Source of the DNA: Zunongwangia endophytica
Lineage (GTDB): Bacteria > Bacteroidota > Bacteroidia > Flavobacteriales > Flavobacteriaceae
Assembly (NCBI RefSeq): GCF_030409505.1
Contig: NZ_JAUFPZ010000002.1
Location: 1,867,501 to 1,931,500 of the forward strand
DNA: 64,000 bases
Reading direction: 5' to 3'
Shown here: positions 35,703 to 45,883 of the stretch, piece by piece
Numbering within the stretch: the first letter of the stretch is position 1
How the letters are laid out: the number at the start of each line of letters is the position of its first letter
The notes under the pieces: model-generated
Told to the model about the DNA's origin: nothing
Databases searched by the model: none
The model's input: the letters and a program-made list of their open reading frames with translations, nothing else
Position numbers and translations under genes: made by a program

Positions 35703-36466
35703 TATAATATTTCTTTAGTTAGCGTTGATTTTTTGATATACTTCTTTAAAGGTAAATCTTTTTTCGCTATTTCTTGTAAGGCTAAAGTTGCTACTAGAGT
35801 TGCGCCTTTTTCTGAAAGATGTGTATCATCATCTTTACGTTTCACGTAATAAGTCACTTCCCCGGGAGCAAAATGTAAATGTAAATTTCGAGATTCTTCT
35901 TCGCCATACTTCACCTCTAATTGTTCCGTAAGCCATTGCATATCGATAAATGGAACATCTAAGTCTTTAGCGACCATTCTAACCACTAAAGGATATTCAC
36001 CATGCGTATCGACCAAGGTGCCGTTCTCATTAAAATTTCTACGAACAATTGAACTCATTAAAATAGGTATAGCACCTTTTTCTCGCGTTTCTTTTACATA
36101 TTTTCCCAGGTTATAACGGTAACCTGTAAAAGGATTGGTGTAACGATCTGGTGAATTAAATTTTTGATCATTATGACCAAACTGAATAATTACAAAATCT
36201 CCGGATTTCAATTTATCATGAACAGTTTTCCAACGCCCTTCACTTAAAAAACTTTTACTGCTTCTTCCATTAACAGCATGGTTTTCTATATGAATATTAT
36301 CGGTCATTAATTCTGGCAGCATTTGTCCCCAACCATGTTCCGGGTTTTCTTCGGGATCACGCTTATCGGCCATTGTAGAATCTCCGATTAAATACAAACT
36401 TGGCGTTTTTTGCGCATAATTTTGCACCGATAATAGCATTAAAAAACAAGCAAATACAACTTTCAT
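35702..36466 (-). CDS. GDSL-type acetylesterase, CE12-like rhamnogalacturonan acetylesterase
   Basis: A 254-residue secreted SGNH hydrolase. I start it at ATG 36466 (MKVVFACFLMLLSVQNYAQ, a good signal peptide), since the frame upstream to 36487 begins with TTG. Blocks: '[10 protein letters not shown]' with Ser30 as nucleophile, 'NHAVNGRSSKSFLSEGRW', 'IQFGHNDQK' and 'DDTHLSEKGA' with the catalytic Asp/His. CE12 enzymes remove acetyl groups from rhamnogalacturonan or homogalacturonan. It is one of two CE12-like genes in this operon (the other at 42130). They differ in length and anchoring, so they may act in different compartments. Confidence 0.88.
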   Translation of the reverse strand: MKVVFACFLMLLSVQNYAQKTPSLYLIGDSTMADKRDPEENPEHGWGQMLPELMTDNIHIENHAVNGRSSKSFLSEGRWKTVHDKLKSGDFVIIQFGHNDQKFNSPDRYTNPFTGYRYNLGKYVKETREKGAIPILMSSIVRRNFNENGTLVDTHGEYPLVVRMVAKDLDVPFIDMQWLTEQLEVKYGEEESRNLHLHFAPGEVTYYVKRKDDDTHLSEKGATLVATLALQEIAKKDLPLKKYIKKSTLTKEIL

Positions 36467-36476
36467 AATTTTTATT

Positions 36477-37712
36477 TTAATATTCAAAAGCTCCTAAATC
36501 TGGAGCGGTTCCATTAAATTCAACACTTTCAATTTCAACTCCGGCATCTATCAAATCGCTTCCTGAAACTAAATTCATAAAACTAACTTCTGGCAGACTT
36601 CCATCTGCTTGGCGAGCTGCTGTTAATTCATCTACTAATAGACTTTCAAAATCATCTTCAGAAACTGCAAAACCATCCATCCAACTATTATTCATCATTT
36701 CTACCGAAGATGCTTTAAAACTATTTGTTCCGTTTAAGGAAATAGAATTTTTTATAATTAATTTTTCTAGTGGATTAGTACTTCCAAAAGCATAATCTCT
36801 TCCGTTATTATAAGCTGAACAGTTAAATAATGTTAACGTTCCACGATTACTGTTATGATCGAATCCGTCATAAATATTACCAACCGCCAAACATCTTATG
36901 TAAGTTGCATGGTGTTTTAAATCTTTGGTATCGCTTCCTCCGGTTTTAAACCCATTTCCATCGCCTAATCCTGGTGTTCCGTCCTCTAAATAGCCATTAT
37001 TAATTGCCCAGCAATTAATGTAAGTAGTCGTGATATTATCATTATTTCTTAAATATCCATCCCAACCATCATCTAAATTATTCCAGGCACGACAGCCTTC
37101 GAATTTATTACCTGTTCCAGCTGTTAATTTACAAGCAAATCCATCTGCATTTTCGATGGTAGAGTCTGCATTAAAATACGAATCACAATTTAAAATAAGG
37201 TTATTTGCACCACCATTATCGATTTGAAGTCCGCTATCTTTATTTCTTAGAAAATCGCAAAATTCAATATGATTATTACTTCCACTAATAAACATACCAT
37301 TATCGCCAGCTCCTTGTATTTTGAAACCAATAATTTTCCAATAATCCTGATCAATGATCCAACCTCGATTAGCACTATTTTCTTGCATTGCTGAAAAATC
37401 AATAATTGGCCTATCCGATTCTGCCATCACGACTATAGAATCATTTTGTAAACCTGAAGCAGCTATTTTTAATGATGTTCCGAATTCATACGTTCCTGGA
37501 GCCACTAAGATTGAGTCTCCTGCAACTGCATCTAGTAAAGCATCTCTTAAATCTTCGGCATTGCTAACTTTAATCGCATTACTAGTTACTGGAGTTTCTG
37601 GAAGCACAGGATCGGGTTCTTCTGTAGAGTTATCATCTGAAGAACTACAAGAAGCAAATATTGTCACTATAAAGAAAAAGCAATATTTGAATTTTTTCAA
37701 TAGTAATTTCAT
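36477..37712 (-). CDS. PL9-family pectate lyase lipoprotein
   Basis: A 411-residue parallel beta-helix lyase cutting polygalacturonate by calcium-dependent beta-elimination. The lipobox is 'TIFASC' (Cys22), followed by a Ser/Asp/Glu/Pro-rich linker. Calcium-ligand aspartates match the PL9 pattern: Asp190 in 'ENADGFACKL', then Asp214, Asp215 and Asp218 in 'RAWNNLDDGWDG', with the same spacing as Asp209/233/234/237 of the Pel9A model enzyme (from memory). Lys256 in 'GNGFKTGG' is the likely catalytic base. The unsaturated products would go to GH105 and KdgF encoded in the same operon. It is 10 bp before the CE12 start and 22 bp after the CE8 gene. Confidence 0.9.
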   Translation of the reverse strand: MKLLLKKFKYCFFFIVTIFASCSSSDDNSTEEPDPVLPETPVTSNAIKVSNAEDLRDALLDAVAGDSILVAPGTYEFGTSLKIAASGLQNDSIVVMAESDRPIIDFSAMQENSANRGWIIDQDYWKIIGFKIQGAGDNGMFISGSNNHIEFCDFLRNKDSGLQIDNGGANNLILNCDSYFNADSTIENADGFACKLTAGTGNKFEGCRAWNNLDDGWDGYLRNNDNITTTYINCWAINNGYLEDGTPGLGDGNGFKTGGSDTKDLKHHATYIRCLAVGNIYDGFDHNSNRGTLTLFNCSAYNNGRDYAFGSTNPLEKLIIKNSISLNGTNSFKASSVEMMNNSWMDGFAVSEDDFESLLVDELTAARQADGSLPEVSFMNLVSGSDLIDAGVEIESVEFNGTAPDLGAFEY

Positions 37713-37734
37713 AATTATCTAATTTGAATTCGTC

Positions 37735-38718
37735 CTATTTGTTCGGGTTCCAAGAATCACAGTTTCCAGAAAAAATATTTTCTAACGTATATTTTTTGAT
37801 TTCTTTTTTTGATAATTGGTGTGACCAACCTACACGAGTTTTAGGTGATGCTCCCTTTCCTTTACTATTATATTCTGCGTAATAAGTAGTTTTCTCTTTT
37901 TCTGGAAACATCTTATCTCCCGTCCACGGATCCCAACCTTTTTCGACGATATGATTTCCTAAAGTTGAATTGATAAAAACCGTTTGTGCGTAAGAACGCC
38001 AAGGTCTTCCTAAATACACTTTATCTACACCTTCTTTCGCAATTAAATTACAGTTAAAAAAAACATATCCAAACTCCTGATTTTCAGGTGTGGCCGCCGC
38101 GGTTATGTAAGAATTTCTTAAACTTTTAATCGTGCAATCTTCAAACACACAAGTTGCTTCTCCAAAGATAAAATCGGTCGTTCCTTCAATATAACAGTTT
38201 TTGTAATATTGTCTGCTTCCTTCTGTGGCTGTATATAAAGTATCCTGACAACCTAGTAAATTACAATTTTCAGCAATAAAACGATCTCCTTCTACGTGAA
38301 GTGCCACTGCTTGACCGCGATCACACCAAGTATTTTGAACGCTAAGATTTTTAAAATGTATATCATCTCCCTGAACCAAAACCGTAGAAGATGTAAATGT
38401 TGATAATTCTTTACCGGTAACCGAATCGATTTTACCGGAATAATCACTTCCTGTGATGATGGTTTTTTCTTTGCTTTCGCCAACTAAAGTTAGTTGATGC
38501 TTCCAAGTAGCAATCACTAATTTTTCTTGATAGGTTCCGTTTTTGATAAATATTTCAACCTCGCCCGGACCTAAATCTCGAGTAGAGTTAACAGCTTCTT
38601 GAATGGTTTTAAAATCGCCACTTCCATCTTGAGCTACCGTTAGTTTAAGGTAAGGATCTTTAGCGATAGCACATTGAACTATTAGAAATAAAACAAATAT
38701 GGATAGTAATTTCTTCAT
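37735..38718 (-). CDS. Pectin methylesterase (CE8)
   Basis: A 327-residue secreted CE8 enzyme that removes methyl esters from homogalacturonan so that PL9 and GH28 can act. Signal peptide MKKLLSIFVLFLIVQCAIA. All four CE8 signatures are present: Gln136 in 'DRGQAVALHV', Gln158-Asp159 in 'GCQDTLYT', the nucleophile Asp182 in 'GTTDFIFGEA' and Arg238 in 'YLGRPWRSYAQ'. The C-terminus ('KGASPKTRVGWSHQLSKKE', 'YTLENIF') can be aligned with the decayed fragment at 53373-53495. It sits between the esterase at 38721 and the PL9 gene in the same operon. Confidence 0.95.
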   Translation of the reverse strand: MKKLLSIFVLFLIVQCAIAKDPYLKLTVAQDGSGDFKTIQEAVNSTRDLGPGEVEIFIKNGTYQEKLVIATWKHQLTLVGESKEKTIITGSDYSGKIDSVTGKELSTFTSSTVLVQGDDIHFKNLSVQNTWCDRGQAVALHVEGDRFIAENCNLLGCQDTLYTATEGSRQYYKNCYIEGTTDFIFGEATCVFEDCTIKSLRNSYITAAATPENQEFGYVFFNCNLIAKEGVDKVYLGRPWRSYAQTVFINSTLGNHIVEKGWDPWTGDKMFPEKEKTTYYAEYNSKGKGASPKTRVGWSHQLSKKEIKKYTLENIFSGNCDSWNPNK

Positions 38719-38720
38719 TG

Positions 38721-39680
38721 TTAATTTTTAAATATTTTGTTTAAAAAGGAAACTGTAAAATCTACTGTAGGCTCAAACCAAGGTTCTAATAACCAAAATG
38801 AATGTGGAGAACCATCCAAAGTATGAACTTCAGAATAGATATTATTTTTCTCTAAAATTTTAATCATATCATCACGACCCGCGTGAAATCTTGGCATCGA
38901 ACTATTGATAAATAATGTGGGGGGCGTATTGGAGCTCACATATTCTAAAGGTGAAGCTTCTTTCCAGTTTTTGGGATTTTCATCTCGACCTCCGTCTAAC
39001 CATAATCCTGCTATTTCTCCTTCAGCAGCAGCTTCGGGATGAACGAATGAAACTATACCATCTACATTTACAATAGCCTGAACTGCTGAAGAAATTGCTT
39101 CATTTTTTTCATGATACAATTCTGAATCAGGCGTTACCCCAACTAAAGTAGCTAACTGCGCTCCTGCGGAAGTTCCTAAAACAGCAATCTTATTCGGATC
39201 TAATTTATAAGTTTCAGCGTTTTTTCGCATCCAACGTAATACATCTTTTAAATCTATCACTCCAGCTGGATAAACAGCTTCCTGACTTAATCGGTAAGAA
39301 GCAGTTACAGCTACAAATCCATTTTCGGCTAAATGCTGCGCCATAATACGCTGGTTTTCTTTGCTTCCGGAAATCCATCCGCCACCGTGAATTAACAACA
39401 CGCCAGGACAATTTTTATCATTTTTTTCAGAAGGATAATACACATCCAATTTTAAAACCGAAGTTTGTGTTTCTTTATACGGAATGTCTTCTTCGGCTAT
39501 AAATCGATCAGATACTAAAGGTTTAATCCCTTTAATAAACGGGTATTTTTTTTCATATTTTTTTACTGTCGTCGTTATATTATAAGGGCGCACTTCTGCT
39601 TTTTGCTGAGCAGAAGTGCTAACCCCCGTAACAAAAGTTACGAACACAACAATGAAATTTTTAATGCTACTACTATACAT
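38721..39680 (-). CDS. Secreted alpha/beta hydrolase, putative carbohydrate esterase
   Basis: A 319-residue exported esterase/lipase-type hydrolase. Signal peptide near the N-terminus (IKNFIVVFVTFVTGVSTSAQ). The oxyanion motif 'LLIHGGGWISGSKEN' and the nucleophile elbow 'VLGTSAGAQLATL' (GTSAG) are clear; Asp and His are expected in 'SMPRFHAGRDDMI' and 'DGSPHSFWLLEP'. It is coupled to GH95 by a TAATG overlap and lies 2 bp before CE8. Pectin deacetylation or removal of another ester is inferred from context; the family alone does not define it. Different in sequence from the hydrolase at 31812. Confidence 0.87.
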   Translation of the reverse strand: MYSSSIKNFIVVFVTFVTGVSTSAQQKAEVRPYNITTTVKKYEKKYPFIKGIKPLVSDRFIAEEDIPYKETQTSVLKLDVYYPSEKNDKNCPGVLLIHGGGWISGSKENQRIMAQHLAENGFVAVTASYRLSQEAVYPAGVIDLKDVLRWMRKNAETYKLDPNKIAVLGTSAGAQLATLVGVTPDSELYHEKNEAISSAVQAIVNVDGIVSFVHPEAAAEGEIAGLWLDGGRDENPKNWKEASPLEYVSSNTPPTLFINSSMPRFHAGRDDMIKILEKNNIYSEVHTLDGSPHSFWLLEPWFEPTVDFTVSFLNKIFKN

Positions 39681-42130
39681 TAGTTAGATTTTAGTATATA
39701 TGTTTTAGTTTCTTCTGTATCCAAATCGTACACATAATACGTTGGTAATTCTAGACTTGAAAATTCAGCTTTATCTGAAACTAATGGCTTCTTTATTTCC
39801 GGCTTTTGGTAATAGCTGTTTTTATTCTCACTCTTAGCTATTTTCAATTCTTTTCCGTTTTCAGTAAACAATTTAACTTCAGAACGAATACGACAAACAC
39901 CGCCATTATCAGAGGTTATTTTTACTTGTTGAAGCTTTTTATTGCTCCACTTTAAATCTATTTCAAAACCTCCACGCGCTTTTAAACCTTTAATCTCGCC
40001 ATCTTTCCAAGAATCTGGTAATCCAGGTAAAAGATGCAAAGCTTCATCGTGTGATTGCAACAACATTTCTGCAATACCGGCGGTACATCCAAAATTTCCA
40101 TCGATCTGAAATGGTGGGTGGGCATCTAATAAATTAGGATAAGTCCCTCCTTCTTCGGTGCCATCTTGTACTAAAGTAAGTTGCGTTTTAATTAAATCGT
40201 AAGCTCGATTTCCGTTTAGTAATCTAGCCCAAAAATTAACTTTCCAGCCCATAGACCATCCCGTAGATTTATCGCCACGATACGTCAAGGTATTTTGTGC
40301 AGCCTGAAACAAATCTGGATTTTTAAACGGAGAAATTTGAGCTGAAGGATGTAAACCATATAAATGTGAGATATGGCGGTGATGATCTCCTTTTCTATCC
40401 CAATCTTTTATCCACTCTTGCAATTGTGAAATTTTTCCTATTTGCATAGGTGGTAAACGCTTTCGCTTTGATTCTAATTCTTCCCTAAATTTTTTATCGG
40501 TATTTAATATTTCTGAAGCTTCTATGGCATTTGAAAACACATCGAAAACCAATTGGTTATCCATCGTTGTACCATAACTTACTCCAACTCCATCCTCATA
40601 TTTATTTTCCGGTGACATTGAGGGAGCCACAACTAACCAATTATGTTCTGGTTCTTCTTGCAAAACGTCTCCATAAAATCTTGCAATTCCCTTTAACGCC
40701 GGATAATATTCTGCTAAAAATTTTTTATCTCCGGTAAATAAGTAGTGTTGCCAAATATGCTGCGTTAACCAAGCGCCGCCCATAGGCCAAATTCCATAAA
40801 AACCGCCATCGATTATTCCGGTGACTCTCCATATATCGGTATTGTGATGCATATTCCAGCCTCGTGCCTTATACATTTCTGTTGCACTTTCTTGACCGGT
40901 TTCTGATAGTTCTTTAATCATTTTGAATAATGGCTGGTGTAATTCTGAAAGATTAGTCACTTCTGCCGGCCAATAATTCATTTCGGTATTAATATTTACC
41001 GTGTATTTACTATCCCAAGGCGGTGCCACCTCATTATTCCAAATTCCCTGAAGATTGGCAGGTTGTCCGCCAGGTCTCGAACTAGAAATTAACAGATAAC
41101 GCCCAAACTGAAAATATAATGCCACTAAAGAAAGATCTTCTTCTTTAGCGAATTTCTCTAAACGTTCGTCAGTTGGTAATTTTTGACTATCATTATTTTG
41201 ATTCCCCAGATTTAAAGAAACACGTTTAAATAAGGCTTGGTAATCTTTTATATGATCTCTTTTAATTACTGAATATGACTTTTTCCTTGCTTCATTCAAA
41301 TAGTTTTGAGCTACTTTTTCTGAATTTTCCGAAAGGTCTTTATAGTTTTTGAAGTTTGTACCTATACTTACTATAATCGTAACCTCATCGGCTTCTTTTA
41401 TTTGTAATTCGTCTTCTCCTTCTATTATTTTTCCCGAAGTTATCTTTGGATAAGCAACCGATTGATAGTTTACACTTCCCGTTTTGTTATCGTAATCACC
41501 AGAAGTTCCTTTAAGAATCAGTGCATTATCTTGAACGACTACTGAATTCTTTTCTTGAGGTGTTGAATAATTCAGCTTAAATGATAATTTACCGGGTTCA
41601 CTAGCTGTTAAATGAATGATCATTACTTGATCGGGATGCGATACTAAATATTCTCGCTTATATTCAACTCCATCATAAGTATAAGATGTCGTTGCTATTG
41701 CATTTTCAATATCTAAACTTCGTTTAAAATTTTCAACATTATTATGCTTAATATCTAACCATAAACTACCTACCGTTTGATAAGGCATTCCGTAGTTATT
41801 ATCCTCTTCCGGGCGACGCGGAAAAGTAGCATTACTTAATTCTTGCGCTTCTTGATACTTACCGGCAAATAACAATTTTCTAATTTCTTCAGTATTAGAA
41901 AATGTTCCCTGTGGAATATTATTTCCTGGTTCACCCGCCCAAATTGTTTCTTCATTCAATTGAATTTGGTCTTTGGTGGGATCTCCAAAAATCATCCCTC
42001 CAATGCGACCATTACCAATAGGTAGAGCCTCGTTCCAATTGTTCGCAGGCTCATCATACCAAAGTTGGTTTTGATGTTGTGCGACAACCATTTGAAAACT
42101 CATCAATATGAATACGAAACTTAATTTCAT
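39680..42130 (-). CDS. GH95 alpha-L-fucosidase/alpha-L-galactosidase family enzyme
   Basis: An 816-residue secreted GH95 enzyme (signal peptide ending near VVAQ). The start of the mature protein '[20 protein letters not shown]' and '[20 protein letters not shown]' are typical of GH95. Catalytic-site residues match the family model: Asn379 and Asn381 in 'NINTEMNYW' and Glu508 in 'APSMSPEN'. GH95 enzymes invert alpha-1,2-linked L-fucose or L-galactose; the pectin setting is compatible with either. Both ends share TAATG overlaps with neighbours (CE12 upstream, esterase downstream), so expression is tightly linked to pectin degradation. Confidence 0.93.
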   Translation of the reverse strand: MKLSFVFILMSFQMVVAQHQNQLWYDEPANNWNEALPIGNGRIGGMIFGDPTKDQIQLNEETIWAGEPGNNIPQGTFSNTEEIRKLLFAGKYQEAQELSNATFPRRPEEDNNYGMPYQTVGSLWLDIKHNNVENFKRSLDIENAIATTSYTYDGVEYKREYLVSHPDQVMIIHLTASEPGKLSFKLNYSTPQEKNSVVVQDNALILKGTSGDYDNKTGSVNYQSVAYPKITSGKIIEGEDELQIKEADEVTIIVSIGTNFKNYKDLSENSEKVAQNYLNEARKKSYSVIKRDHIKDYQALFKRVSLNLGNQNNDSQKLPTDERLEKFAKEEDLSLVALYFQFGRYLLISSSRPGGQPANLQGIWNNEVAPPWDSKYTVNINTEMNYWPAEVTNLSELHQPLFKMIKELSETGQESATEMYKARGWNMHHNTDIWRVTGIIDGGFYGIWPMGGAWLTQHIWQHYLFTGDKKFLAEYYPALKGIARFYGDVLQEEPEHNWLVVAPSMSPENKYEDGVGVSYGTTMDNQLVFDVFSNAIEASEILNTDKKFREELESKRKRLPPMQIGKISQLQEWIKDWDRKGDHHRHISHLYGLHPSAQISPFKNPDLFQAAQNTLTYRGDKSTGWSMGWKVNFWARLLNGNRAYDLIKTQLTLVQDGTEEGGTYPNLLDAHPPFQIDGNFGCTAGIAEMLLQSHDEALHLLPGLPDSWKDGEIKGLKARGGFEIDLKWSNKKLQQVKITSDNGGVCRIRSEVKLFTENGKELKIAKSENKNSYYQKPEIKKPLVSDKAEFSSLELPTYYVYDLDTEETKTYILKSN

Positions 42131-42975
42131 TATTTTATGCTAATTTTTTTCAATTCGTTAAATACCAATTGTGCAACTGCTTTTGCTCCTTCAGGCTGAA
42201 AATGGGTGTTATCATCTTGACCATCTGGATAAGCTTCATAAGTACCTGCAGGTAAATTCATAAAGTAATTTTCAGATACAAAATCTTTGCCTTTTTTAGA
42301 AAAGTAATCCATAGACAACTGATTTAAATCAATTAATTCTACATTCATTTCTTCAGCAACATCTTTTGGAGCTTGATCATATTCACCGTGTACATTTTCT
42401 AAATGATCATCTTTCCAAGGATAATTTCTAGCTACCGGAGTTAAGATAATAGGCGTAGCTCCTTTTTCTCTAGACTGACTTACAAAAAGTCTTAGAAATT
42501 CTTTGTAACCTTCAATATCGACATAACGCTCCGGTTTGTTTTCTGCTGCATCGTTATGACCGAATTGCATAAGTACTAAATCGTTTTCTTTGAGTTCTTC
42601 AAAAACTTTTCTCCATCGCCCTTCTTGGAAAAAGGTTCGGGTACTTCTCCCGCCACGCGCATGATCATCTACTTTGATTGAATCTGAAACAAGAATATTA
42701 TTTAATTGTGCTAAACTATCTTTTACAAAATACTGCTGAAATACCTGTCCCCAGCCTGTAACCGGGTAGCGAGTTTTCATATAATCTTTACCCGGTTCAT
42801 AATCATCGGCATAATTTGCCATTGTAGAATCACCAATCAAAAATATGGTCTGAGAAGTTTCTTGTGTAGATTCTTCTTGCTTAGATTCTGGAGTAGCCTC
42901 TTTATTTTTGTTAGCACAGCCAAATGATAATATAGCTGCACACCCAATAATTACTATTTTTTTATAATTATTCAT
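42130..42975 (-). CDS. GDSL-type acetylesterase lipoprotein, CE12-like
   Basis: A 281-residue SGNH hydrolase with a lipobox (ILSFGC, Cys20) and an acidic linker (residues 21-42). Blocks: '[14 protein letters not shown]' with Ser50 as nucleophile, '[19 protein letters not shown]', '[13 protein letters not shown]' and '[13 protein letters not shown]' with the catalytic Asp and His. It resembles the CE12-like gene at 35702, but is anchored and has an insertion after the GDSL block. Rhamnogalacturonan or homogalacturonan deacetylation is likely. It is 3 bp from the GH43 gene and overlaps GH95 by one base. Confidence 0.9.
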   Translation of the reverse strand: MNNYKKIVIIGCAAILSFGCANKNKEATPESKQEESTQETSQTIFLIGDSTMANYADDYEPGKDYMKTRYPVTGWGQVFQQYFVKDSLAQLNNILVSDSIKVDDHARGGRSTRTFFQEGRWRKVFEELKENDLVLMQFGHNDAAENKPERYVDIEGYKEFLRLFVSQSREKGATPIILTPVARNYPWKDDHLENVHGEYDQAPKDVAEEMNVELIDLNQLSMDYFSKKGKDFVSENYFMNLPAGTYEAYPDGQDDNTHFQPEGAKAVAQLVFNELKKISIK

Positions 42976-42978
42976 TTT

Positions 42979-44607
42979 CTATTCTGTAATTCTAAAATAT
43001 TCAACATCGGCATAGCCACCTCTTTTTGCACCTGCCGGACTTATACTGAAAAGACCAACTTTAGCGCCAATCCATTTTCCTACTCGAGCTTGGAAAGGTT
43101 TGCCTATTTTTTTATAACGTTTGCCATTTTCACTATACATCAACTGACACTTAGCATCGGGTTTTGAAACTTCAACTTTTACGTGAACCGTATTCGATTT
43201 TAGTTGTTTTTCTTCTAAAACTTTTTCTTCGGCTCCTTTATCGGCATTTTTTGCCTCTGTCTGTTGCAAGAAGAATTTTCCGTTTTTTTCAGTTATGGTT
43301 AGCGTAAAATAATCTCTACCCATAATAATGAAGCCTGCTTTGTGCTGTTTCTTAGCGTCTTCAGGAATCAACGTAATTTTTGAACTTACCGTAAATTCTG
43401 GTGCCGGAAACTTTTGTAGTAATAAATTCGGAACGTCCCATAAATTTTTTGCTTCTTCAGGCTGAGCTATACTGAATAATCTCAAATAATCGTTACCCGG
43501 TAATTTGGCGTGCCATAACACATTAGAGTTCGCATTCCATTGCCATTGAATCCCTAAACTATCGCTAGTAAACTCATCGGTTTCCTTTGGCGTTACTATG
43601 GCATAAGACTTTCCAACATTCGGTTTTTGATGCTGAAAAACTGGTTCTCCAATTCCGTTACCGTCTTGATCTTCTCCCATCACCGGCCAATCATTTTCCC
43701 AACTCATTGGTTGTAAATGCACAATTCTGCCGTAAGCATCTTTATCTTGAAAGTGGTAAAACCAATCTTCTCCTTTTGGTGTTTCCACCCAAGCACCTTG
43801 ATGCGGACCGTTAATTTCTGTACTCCCTTGTTCTAACACCACTTTTTCTTCATAAGGTCCGTAGATGTTTTTAGAACGAAGAATTAACTGCCAACCTGTG
43901 GAAACACCACCTGCTGGAGCGAAAATATAGTAATAGCCATTTCGTTTATAAAATTTAGAACCTTCTACAGTTTCGTGATTTTCGTGACCATCAAAAACGT
44001 GTCTCCCTTCATCGAGAACCTTATTCCCGTCAGTAGACATTTTTCTCACTGTTAATAAACTTTTTACACCTGCGCGACTTCCTGCCCAAGCGTGAACCAG
44101 GTAAGCCTTACCATCTTCATCCCAAAGCGGACACGGATCAATTGCTCCTTTAGCTTCCATAACTAAAACCGGTTGTTCCCATTCACCTGCAGGATCATCG
44201 GTTTTCACCATATAAATTCCGAAGTCAGGATCTCCCCAATAAATATAAAATTCATTATTGTGGTATCGTATGGCTGGCGCCCAAACTCCGTTACCGTGTT
44301 GTGGCGTTTTAAAATGCTCTACCGGTACTTGTTGTGGCAATGCATAATTAATCAACTCCCAATTCACCATATCTTTAGAATGCAAAATAGGCAAGCCCGG
44401 CGCTGCATTGAAGCTGGAAGCCGTCATATAATAATCGTCTCCTGCTCTAGCTACATCCGGATCTGAATAATCTGAATGTAAGATTGGATTGGTGTATGTC
44501 CCATCTCCCTGATCTGCCACCCAAACTTCAGAAACATAATTATCCTTGTTTTGAGCCAAAATGGAACCAGCAATCAGTAAAAATAAATATATCGGAAAAA
44601 CCTTCAT
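42979..44607 (-). CDS. GH43 glycosidase with C-terminal beta-sandwich domain
   Basis: A 542-residue secreted GH43 enzyme. I start it at ATG 44607 (MKVFPIYLFLLIAGSILAQ), since the frame upstream at 44613 opens with TTG. The five-bladed propeller carries the three GH43 acids: Asp49 in 'SDYSDPDVARAG', Asp157 in 'GAIDPCPLW' and Glu215 in 'HETVEGSKFY'. The C-terminal 190 residues ('FTVSSKITLIPED', 'GFIIMGRDYFTL', 'KVGLFSISPAGAK') are a jelly-roll domain common to several GH43 subfamilies. Activity is probably alpha-L-arabinofuranosidase, beta-xylosidase or exo-galactanase on pectin side chains; the sequence alone does not separate these. It is 6 bp after GH105. Confidence 0.9.
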   Translation of the reverse strand: MKVFPIYLFLLIAGSILAQNKDNYVSEVWVADQGDGTYTNPILHSDYSDPDVARAGDDYYMTASSFNAAPGLPILHSKDMVNWELINYALPQQVPVEHFKTPQHGNGVWAPAIRYHNNEFYIYWGDPDFGIYMVKTDDPAGEWEQPVLVMEAKGAIDPCPLWDEDGKAYLVHAWAGSRAGVKSLLTVRKMSTDGNKVLDEGRHVFDGHENHETVEGSKFYKRNGYYYIFAPAGGVSTGWQLILRSKNIYGPYEEKVVLEQGSTEINGPHQGAWVETPKGEDWFYHFQDKDAYGRIVHLQPMSWENDWPVMGEDQDGNGIGEPVFQHQKPNVGKSYAIVTPKETDEFTSDSLGIQWQWNANSNVLWHAKLPGNDYLRLFSIAQPEEAKNLWDVPNLLLQKFPAPEFTVSSKITLIPEDAKKQHKAGFIIMGRDYFTLTITEKNGKFFLQQTEAKNADKGAEEKVLEEKQLKSNTVHVKVEVSKPDAKCQLMYSENGKRYKKIGKPFQARVGKWIGAKVGLFSISPAGAKRGGYADVEYFRITE

Positions 44608-44613
44608 TTTCAA

Positions 44614-45882
44614 TTATTTATTCAGTTCTAAACTAGCCATAATAAAAGGACCTGTTCCCTTAGGATCGTTAGAACGAATTTCTTCATTCACATAATATTC
44701 AAAAGAAGCATCACGATACGGGTCTCCGCCAAGACCCGCTACCGCACAACATTGGTTTAAGTTCACAGTTCCGTCATCTTCAACAGTTACCAGATTATTT
44801 ATTATTCCTTTGTATGTTTTTTCGGCTTCTTCTAAATATTTTTGAGAAAGGTATCCTTGGTTAGCTCCTTTAGCAAATGTGTATGCGAACATCGAAGATC
44901 CGGTAGCTTCTAAATAATTTCCATCTTGATCTCCCTTATCTAAAACCTGATACCAAAGTCCTGTTTCTTGATCCTGAACTTTTAGCAATGCTTCAGCATA
45001 TTGGTTTAAATAACCGATTATTTTTTCTCTACCAGGGTGATCTTCTGGTAAATAGTCTAAAACATCTACCATCGCCATACCGTACCATCCCATTGCACGA
45101 GACCAAAAGTTAGGTGAAGTTCCGGTTTCATTATTCGCCCATTTCTGCTCTTTACTTTCATCCCAACCGTGATATAATAATCCAGTTTCTTTATCTAAAG
45201 TATGTTCCTGAATTAAATCAAACTGACGTACAATTTCATTATAAGCTTTTTCAGCTTTATCTCCTTCAGAAAACATTTTGGTGTACTGCGCATAAAAAGG
45301 TTCTGCCATGTACAATCCATCTAACCACATTTGATGTGTATAACGTTTTTTATGCCAAAAACCACCATCTGAAGTTTTTGGCTGGCCAGCAAGCTGCTTT
45401 CTCAAAGTGTCTGCCGCTTTTTTGAAACGTTCTTCTTTCGTTTTTGGATATAAATACAGCAAAACATCTCCAGACTTTATCATATCCAGATTATATTTTT
45501 CTATATCGTAGGTTTTTATGATACCATTTTCTTCGATAAGCTCATCTGCATAAGCATAAATATAATCGTAGTATTTTTCTTTTTGAGTTTGTTTATAAAC
45601 GCGTTGAGCCGCTGTCAATACAAGTCCGTTTGTATAACTCCACCTCGGTTTATCTACAAAATCGAGTTTTGAAGCTTTTGGGAATCTTTTTATTTCTGAA
45701 AGCATCATGCGTTCAGACCATTTTAAATCTTCTGGAATTGCTTTTTCTGAAGTATTTTTATTGGAATCATTTTCTGCTGTTTCTGAAGTTTCATTATTTT
45801 CGTTCTTGCAGGAAAACATCATCAAAAACACCAAAACAAGAAACGCTGAGCTTATAACTATACTATATTCTTTTTTTTTCAT
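44614..45882 (-). CDS. GH105 unsaturated galacturonyl/rhamnogalacturonyl hydrolase
   Basis: A 422-residue lipoprotein (lipobox LMMFSC, Cys25, then an Asn/Glu/Ser-rich linker). The (alpha/alpha)6 barrel shows 'KPRWSYTNGLVLTAAQRVY', the catalytic aspartate Asp188 in 'HQMWLDGLYMAEPF', and 'PNFWSRAMGWYGMAMVDVLD'. GH105 removes the 4,5-unsaturated galacturonate from the ends made by pectate or rhamnogalacturonan lyases; here the partner lyase is PL9. The product goes to KdgF. The gene lies 1 bp after DUF4861 and 6 bp before the GH43 gene. Confidence 0.93.
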   Translation of the reverse strand: MKKKEYSIVISSAFLVLVFLMMFSCKNENNETSETAENDSNKNTSEKAIPEDLKWSERMMLSEIKRFPKASKLDFVDKPRWSYTNGLVLTAAQRVYKQTQKEKYYDYIYAYADELIEENGIIKTYDIEKYNLDMIKSGDVLLYLYPKTKEERFKKAADTLRKQLAGQPKTSDGGFWHKKRYTHQMWLDGLYMAEPFYAQYTKMFSEGDKAEKAYNEIVRQFDLIQEHTLDKETGLLYHGWDESKEQKWANNETGTSPNFWSRAMGWYGMAMVDVLDYLPEDHPGREKIIGYLNQYAEALLKVQDQETGLWYQVLDKGDQDGNYLEATGSSMFAYTFAKGANQGYLSQKYLEEAEKTYKGIINNLVTVEDDGTVNLNQCCAVAGLGGDPYRDASFEYYVNEEIRSNDPKGTGPFIMASLELNK

Positions 45883-45883
45883 C

